64,000 bases of DNA from the NCBI GenBank assembly GCA_002410325.1, contig DHRK01000019.1, positions 23,355 through 87,354 of the forward strand. Direction: 5' to 3'. The translations under genes were made by a program, and so were the position numbers. How positions within the stretch are numbered: position 1 is the first letter of the stretch; each line of letters begins with the position of its first letter. Positions 60,461-64,000 of the stretch are shown here, piece by piece. The notes below the pieces were generated by a model. It was not told where the DNA came from. It saw nothing but the letters and a program-made list of their open reading frames with translations, and made no database searches. The stretch comes from Syntrophomonas sp. UBA5314. GTDB lineage: Bacteria > Bacillota > Syntrophomonadia > Syntrophomonadales > Syntrophomonadaceae.

Positions 60461-61523
60461 GGACGATTTTGATAATATTACCGTACCCGAGGCAGAACTG
60501 GAAGCGGTGGTCAACCGGGCCATCAGCCAGGGCAAGAGGCAGCTAAAGATCAGGAAAGGCTTCAGGATGGGGGCATCCGCCGCTATGATCGGCCTGTGCA
60601 TCCTGGGCAGCGGGTTCGTATCGACTTCCATGGCCAAAGTGCTGGTCAACATTCCCTTTGTGGGCTCGGTATTTGAAAGCTTCGCCGATAAAGATTTGGC
60701 CAACCTCAAGGCCAGCGACCTGACCAGCCTGGAAGATATGCAGATCACCGCCAACGGCATCACGGTGGCTATCAAGGAAGTATACTATGACCGGTCCAAC
60801 ATCAGCATCGGCTACCTGGTAAGCGGTGCGGATTATACGGATGAAAAACATTTCGACGCGGTGTTCAGCTGCAACGGTATGCCGATCGGGGGCGGGGGCG
60901 GCGCCCGCTTCAATCAAATAGCCGATAAACTATACTCCGGGCTGGTGATGCATTATCCGGGTATAACTTCCGAACTACCCGATAAGTTCAATCTGGAAGT
61001 GATTTTGACCGACAATATGGAAAAAGCCCAGGAAAGTCCCTATCGTTTTAGCATCCCGGTTTCGCGCAGCCAGGCTGATGAAAAAACTCGGTCATTTCTG
61101 GTTATGCAGTCCGCCCGGTCCAGCTCCGGGGAGCGAACTCTCCTGATAAAAAAGATAGTATTTACCCCGGTCTCCACTATGGTTGAATATGATTATATTC
61201 ATCCCGACGAGCCGGGCGAGCCGTGGCCGGGCGAACACGGGGTTGAACTTACGCTTCCCGACCTGGTAAAGAGCGGAGTCAAGAAAGTCTTAGGCGGCGG
61301 TGAGATTTTAGGCCTTCAGGGGAATCACCGCATCAAGCTTATTTACGGAACAGGAGCGGAATTGGGCAGCGGCAGCAGCAGCTGGCATGTAGACAGGGAA
61401 AACGACGTATATACCAATAGATGCCGGGCCTACTTTGATGCCAGCAATCAAATGACCGGCAATTGGACCCTGGAACTGGCGCCTCAAAAAGCTGAAACAA
61501 TAAAAGTCGACTTTACCCTTTAG
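60447..61523 (+). CDS. DUF4179-type putative anti-sigma factor
   Basis: Membrane protein of 358 residues. The N-terminal ~45 residues are cytoplasmic and would bind the sigma factor. One helix (SAAMIGLCILGSGFVSTSMAKV) crosses the membrane, and the exported remainder (FADKDLANLKASDLTS, SIGYLVSGADY) fits the DUF4179 domain with a further beta domain. The gene overlaps the sigma factor gene by 14 bp. AAGGAGGG precedes the ATG. Confidence 0.88.
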   Translation: MRAYKDDFDNITVPEAELEAVVNRAISQGKRQLKIRKGFRMGASAAMIGLCILGSGFVSTSMAKVLVNIPFVGSVFESFADKDLANLKASDLTSLEDMQITANGITVAIKEVYYDRSNISIGYLVSGADYTDEKHFDAVFSCNGMPIGGGGGARFNQIADKLYSGLVMHYPGITSELPDKFNLEVILTDNMEKAQESPYRFSIPVSRSQADEKTRSFLVMQSARSSSGERTLLIKKIVFTPVSTMVEYDYIHPDEPGEPWPGEHGVELTLPDLVKSGVKKVLGGGEILGLQGNHRIKLIYGTGAELGSGSSSWHVDRENDVYTNRCRAYFDASNQMTGNWTLELAPQKAETIKVDFTL

Positions 61524-61534
61524 CAAAGAATGCC

Positions 61535-61574
61535 CCCATAAAGGAGGAGGCCACAGAGCCTCCTCTTTTATGGG
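61535..61574. terminator. Terminator between convergent genes
   Basis: CCCATAAAGGAGG pairs with CCTCCTCTTTTATGGG with one slipped base. It sits between the DUF4179 gene and the convergent kinase gene. Confidence 0.65.
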
Positions 61575-61628
61575 AGGTCAAATGATAGAAACTCTTCAGA
61601 AAGTCTCACTCGCCCCTCCAAAGAATGT

Positions 61629-63122
61629 TTACTTTTTCAAGGCCGGCAGGTAGATGCTGATTTTGGTCCCCTGCCCCACCCGGCTTTGCACCCAGATGTC
61701 GCCCCGGTGCTGGTCTATGATCCATTTGGCGATGGAAAGCCCCAGCCCGGCCCCACCGCTCTCCCGGGTCCGGGATTTATCGGCCTTGTAAAAACGGTCG
61801 AATATCAGGGGCAGATCCGCCTCGGCGATCCCCTGGCCGGTGTCTTCGATGATGATCAAGGCCCGGCCGCTCTTTAAGGAACCGTTGATGCTGATGGTTC
61901 CGCCGGCCGGGGTGTATTTTACGCTGTTGTCCACAAAAATTCTCAGGGCCTGTTTGATCAGGGCCCGGTCCCCGTCCACCATCAGAGTATCCCTGGCTTC
62001 GCCCTCTATCCTATGCTCTGCATCTATAAGCCCGGTTTCTTTGATTACTTCTTCGACCAGCAGGTTCAAGGCAAATGGCTCGGTCTGCAGGGCCTGTTTC
62101 TTTTTATCGGCGCTGGCCAGGAAGAGCAGCTTTTCCACCAGTTCCTTCATGTAATCGGATTCGCTCTTTATGGCGTCAATCGATTCCTGCAGAACCTCCC
62201 GGTCTTCCTTGCCCCAGCGCTGCAACAGGTTGGCATAGCCCTGAATGACTGATATCGGGGTTCTCAATTCGTGGGAGGCGTCAGATACGAATACTTCCTG
62301 TTTTTCAAAGCTTGTTTGAATGCGGTCCAGCATCTCGTTGAAGGTTACGGCCAGTTCCTTTAATTCATCGTGGGAATCAACCACATCCAGGCGGGTGTCA
62401 AGATCCCCTACCGATATGGAGCGGGCGGTCCGGGTCATGGTATTTATGGGACTGAGCATCCTGCGGCTGGTCCTGGCGCCCACTCTGATCATGATTAAAA
62501 CAGCCAGGGTGAAAGCGATGGCTATGGATGCCATCAGGTACTGAAGGTATAATAACTCATCCGTTAAGGGCTTCATCGTCTCGATTTTGCGCACCCCATT
62601 GTCGGGGAAGACGGTCGTTTGGTAATAAAGATGCCCCAAACCGCTGTCGATGTAGGCGCCACCATACAAATTGATCCGGCCGGCGCTGGATGCACCGGTC
62701 TTTTCTTCGTCCGTACCGTAGATGGCCTGGCCGTTCTGATCGTACAGGGTGATGACCAGCTTTTCCACATCAGCCAGGTGTTTGATCGTCTCCCGGGGTA
62801 TATCCCCGCCATCCCCCATTAAGCGGACCACCACCAGGTTGTTTTTTTCCAGGGCCTGACCGGAACTGTATAGGAGGAAAGTTGCAAATGCCCCGGTCAG
62901 CAGGGTGCCCAGGGTAATCAGTATGGTAATAAAAAGCAGGGTATAGGTCAGGGTGGTTTTAAAGGTCAGGGAGAATCGCAGGCGGTTGCTTATTCTCCCG
63001 GACAGCTCTCCCAACAACCGGGGAATGAGGGGCAAAACCTGTTTTAATAACCGGGCCAGGATGGACGCCGTCGTCTTGATTATGTAAGCAAATACCCGGG
63101 CGGCTGTTTTAATGCGGCTCAT
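61629..63122 (-). CDS. Sensor histidine kinase with HAMP domain
   Basis: Kinase of 497 residues. A basic N-terminal region is followed by a membrane helix (TLTYTLLFITILITLGTLL), an extracytoplasmic domain of about 120 residues, a second helix (LMASIAIAFTLAVLIMI) and HAMP (SPINTMTRTARSISVGDL). The phospho-His is in SDASHELRTPIS; ATPase motifs are DNSVKYT, EDTGQGIA and GAGLGLSIAKW. It overlaps the upstream OmpR-type regulator by 14 bp. The signal is not predictable. Confidence 0.92.
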   Translation of the reverse strand: MSRIKTAARVFAYIIKTTASILARLLKQVLPLIPRLLGELSGRISNRLRFSLTFKTTLTYTLLFITILITLGTLLTGAFATFLLYSSGQALEKNNLVVVRLMGDGGDIPRETIKHLADVEKLVITLYDQNGQAIYGTDEEKTGASSAGRINLYGGAYIDSGLGHLYYQTTVFPDNGVRKIETMKPLTDELLYLQYLMASIAIAFTLAVLIMIRVGARTSRRMLSPINTMTRTARSISVGDLDTRLDVVDSHDELKELAVTFNEMLDRIQTSFEKQEVFVSDASHELRTPISVIQGYANLLQRWGKEDREVLQESIDAIKSESDYMKELVEKLLFLASADKKKQALQTEPFALNLLVEEVIKETGLIDAEHRIEGEARDTLMVDGDRALIKQALRIFVDNSVKYTPAGGTISINGSLKSGRALIIIEDTGQGIAEADLPLIFDRFYKADKSRTRESGGAGLGLSIAKWIIDQHRGDIWVQSRVGQGTKISIYLPALKK

Positions 63123-63798
63123 GTTTAAATACGTAACCCACCCCGCGCACGGTGTGGATGAGTTTGGTTTTATACCGGTCGTCTATTTTACTGCGCAGGT
63201 ATCTGATATAGACGTCCACGACATTGGTGTCTCCGAAATAGCTGTAACCCCAGACCCGTTCCAGGATTCTTTCCCGGCTCAAGACCAGATTTTCGTTTTC
63301 CATCAGGTATTGAAGCAGATCGTACTCTTTCTTGGTAAGCTCCAGGGCGTCGCCGGCATAGCTCACCGAATGCTGGCCCGGATCTATTTTGAGCGGGCCG
63401 GAAACGATGACCTCTTTTACTTGAACCCGCCCTTTCTGTCTTTTCATGAGCACCCGTATCCGGGCCAGCAGTTCCTCAATGGCAAAGGGCTTGGTCATGT
63501 AGTCGTCGGCCCCGATATCCAGCCCCATCACCTTGTCGGTTACCGCGTCCCGGGCGGTGAGCATTATTACCGGCGTCTCCGCCGTTTGACGAAGACGCCG
63601 CAATACTTCCATTCCATTTAACGAAGGCAGCATGACATCGAGGATGATCAGATCGAAGTGGCTCCCCGCGGCCATATCCAATCCCCGGCGGCCGTCATGG
63701 GCCTGTTCCACCCGGTATCCTTCATGAATAAGCTCCAACTCCAAAAAGCGGGCTATTTTCACTTCATCTTCGATGATCAAGATTTTCTCGCCGGCCAT
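63109..63798 (-). CDS. OmpR-family response regulator
   Basis: Regulator of 229 residues. Receiver: IIEDEVKI, phospho-acceptor Asp in IILDVMLPSLNG, Lys in MTKPFAIEEL. Winged-helix domain ends LIHTVRGVGYVFKHE. First gene of a coupled pair with the kinase. A strong hairpin lies in its leader. Confidence 0.93.
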   Translation of the reverse strand: MAGEKILIIEDEVKIARFLELELIHEGYRVEQAHDGRRGLDMAAGSHFDLIILDVMLPSLNGMEVLRRLRQTAETPVIMLTARDAVTDKVMGLDIGADDYMTKPFAIEELLARIRVLMKRQKGRVQVKEVIVSGPLKIDPGQHSVSYAGDALELTKKEYDLLQYLMENENLVLSRERILERVWGYSYFGDTNVVDVYIRYLRSKIDDRYKTKLIHTVRGVGYVFKHEPH

Positions 63799-63823
63799 GC
63801 AACACGCTCTTTCAACAGAAATG

Positions 63824-63854
63824 CTGCCCGGGCTTCCCCGGGCAGGTCTTTTTT
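63824..63854 (+). terminator. Strong hairpin with T-run upstream of the regulator gene
   Basis: CTGCCCGGG pairs perfectly with CCCGGGCAG around a 4-nt loop and is followed on the plus strand by GTCTTTTTT. It would end plus-strand transcription, but no plus gene precedes it here. On the minus strand it forms a leader hairpin of the regulator gene. Confidence 0.55.
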
Positions 63855-63928
63855 ATAATGTTGGCATAATCAGCCTTAATAGGCAAATCTGCTGCTTTTG
63901 AATCCGGTAAAGCTTAGTACAACATTCG

Positions 63929-63956
63929 GTATATTCGTGCCCATAATTTGGGCAGC
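63929..63956 (+). repeat. Dispersed repeat, copy B
   Basis: Nearly the same sequence as 46107-46133 (GTATATTCGTGCCC, then AATTTGGGC). It contains a short GCCC/GGGC inverted repeat. It lies in a non-coding stretch at the right end of the window. Confidence 0.55.
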
Positions 63957-64000
63957 TTTTTCAGAATTACTGCGTTGTCGTCAATCGCAATACGTCCAGT

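Noticed and set aside
1..64000. CRISPR arrays, prophage genes, tRNA or rRNA genes
   Set aside because: I found no regular spacer-repeat series, no phage structural or integrase genes and no cloverleaf or rRNA sequence.

Overview
The window looks like chromosomal DNA of a strictly anaerobic, motile member of the Bacillota (Firmicutes, class Clostridia). A Peptococcaceae/Desulfotomaculia/Syntrophomonas-type relative fits, but I cannot name the genus. The grounds are AGGAGG-type ribosome sites with many TTG starts, a c-di-AMP riboswitch on a betaine transporter, LytTR and OmpR two-component pairs, an ECF sigma/DUF4179 pair, and a molybdenum nitrogenase operon of the anaerobe type with nifI1 and nifI2 between nifH and nifD. 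I saw no phage, transposase, CRISPR array, rRNA or tRNA.

Layout. 0-6.2 kb: a soluble LytS/LytTR/CheY signalling set, a long flagellin and a secreted papain-like protease with four C-terminal repeats. 6.4-10.1 kb: an OmpR/kinase pair with a His-rich kinase tail, next to a Cys-rich mini-protein and a His-rich protein, then a flavodoxin-fold oxidoreductase. 10.3-11.8 kb: a membrane-anchored subtilase. 12.1-18.8 kb: a long structured leader ending in a terminator, then a BtuCDF/FecBCD-type importer (permease, ATPase, lipoprotein) with a DUF4213/DUF364 protein, a MoeA-like protein and a radical SAM protein with a CX5CX2C cluster motif. 19-30 kb: envelope and sensory genes (copper-amine-oxidase-N-like lipoprotein, kinase/regulator pair, TolB-like propeller, GntP-family permease with a soluble chemoreceptor-like protein).

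30.8-40.6 kb holds the most unusual locus. One minus-strand operon encodes two near-duplicate substrate-binding lipoproteins, a permease, an ATPase, a methyltransferase and NifH-, NifD- and NifK-like proteins. The NifD-like protein keeps the P-cluster cysteines but lacks the two FeMo-co ligands and the active-site Gln and His, while the true NifD 16 kb away has all of them. I infer an ATP-driven reductase acting on an imported compound, not a nitrogenase.

41.7-48.9 kb: an AraC/GyrI regulator, the c-di-AMP riboswitch with an OpuA-type transporter lacking CBS domains, a two-gene radical SAM DNA-repair-type pair and a methyltransferase. 49-58.3 kb: nifH-I1-I2-D-K-E-N-B and an anfO-like gene, behind a leader with three successive terminator-like hairpins and with another between nifK and nifE. 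58.3-64 kb: an aldehyde dehydrogenase, an ECF sigma factor with its DUF4179 partner, and another kinase/regulator pair.

Together the genes suggest an anaerobe that fixes nitrogen under 2-oxoglutarate/ammonium control, imports at least two unusual metal or metal-complex substrates, and runs a separate Nif-like reductase tied to one of them. No enzymatic function of the Nif-like operon or of the DUF364/MoeA/radical SAM operon can be proven from sequence alone.
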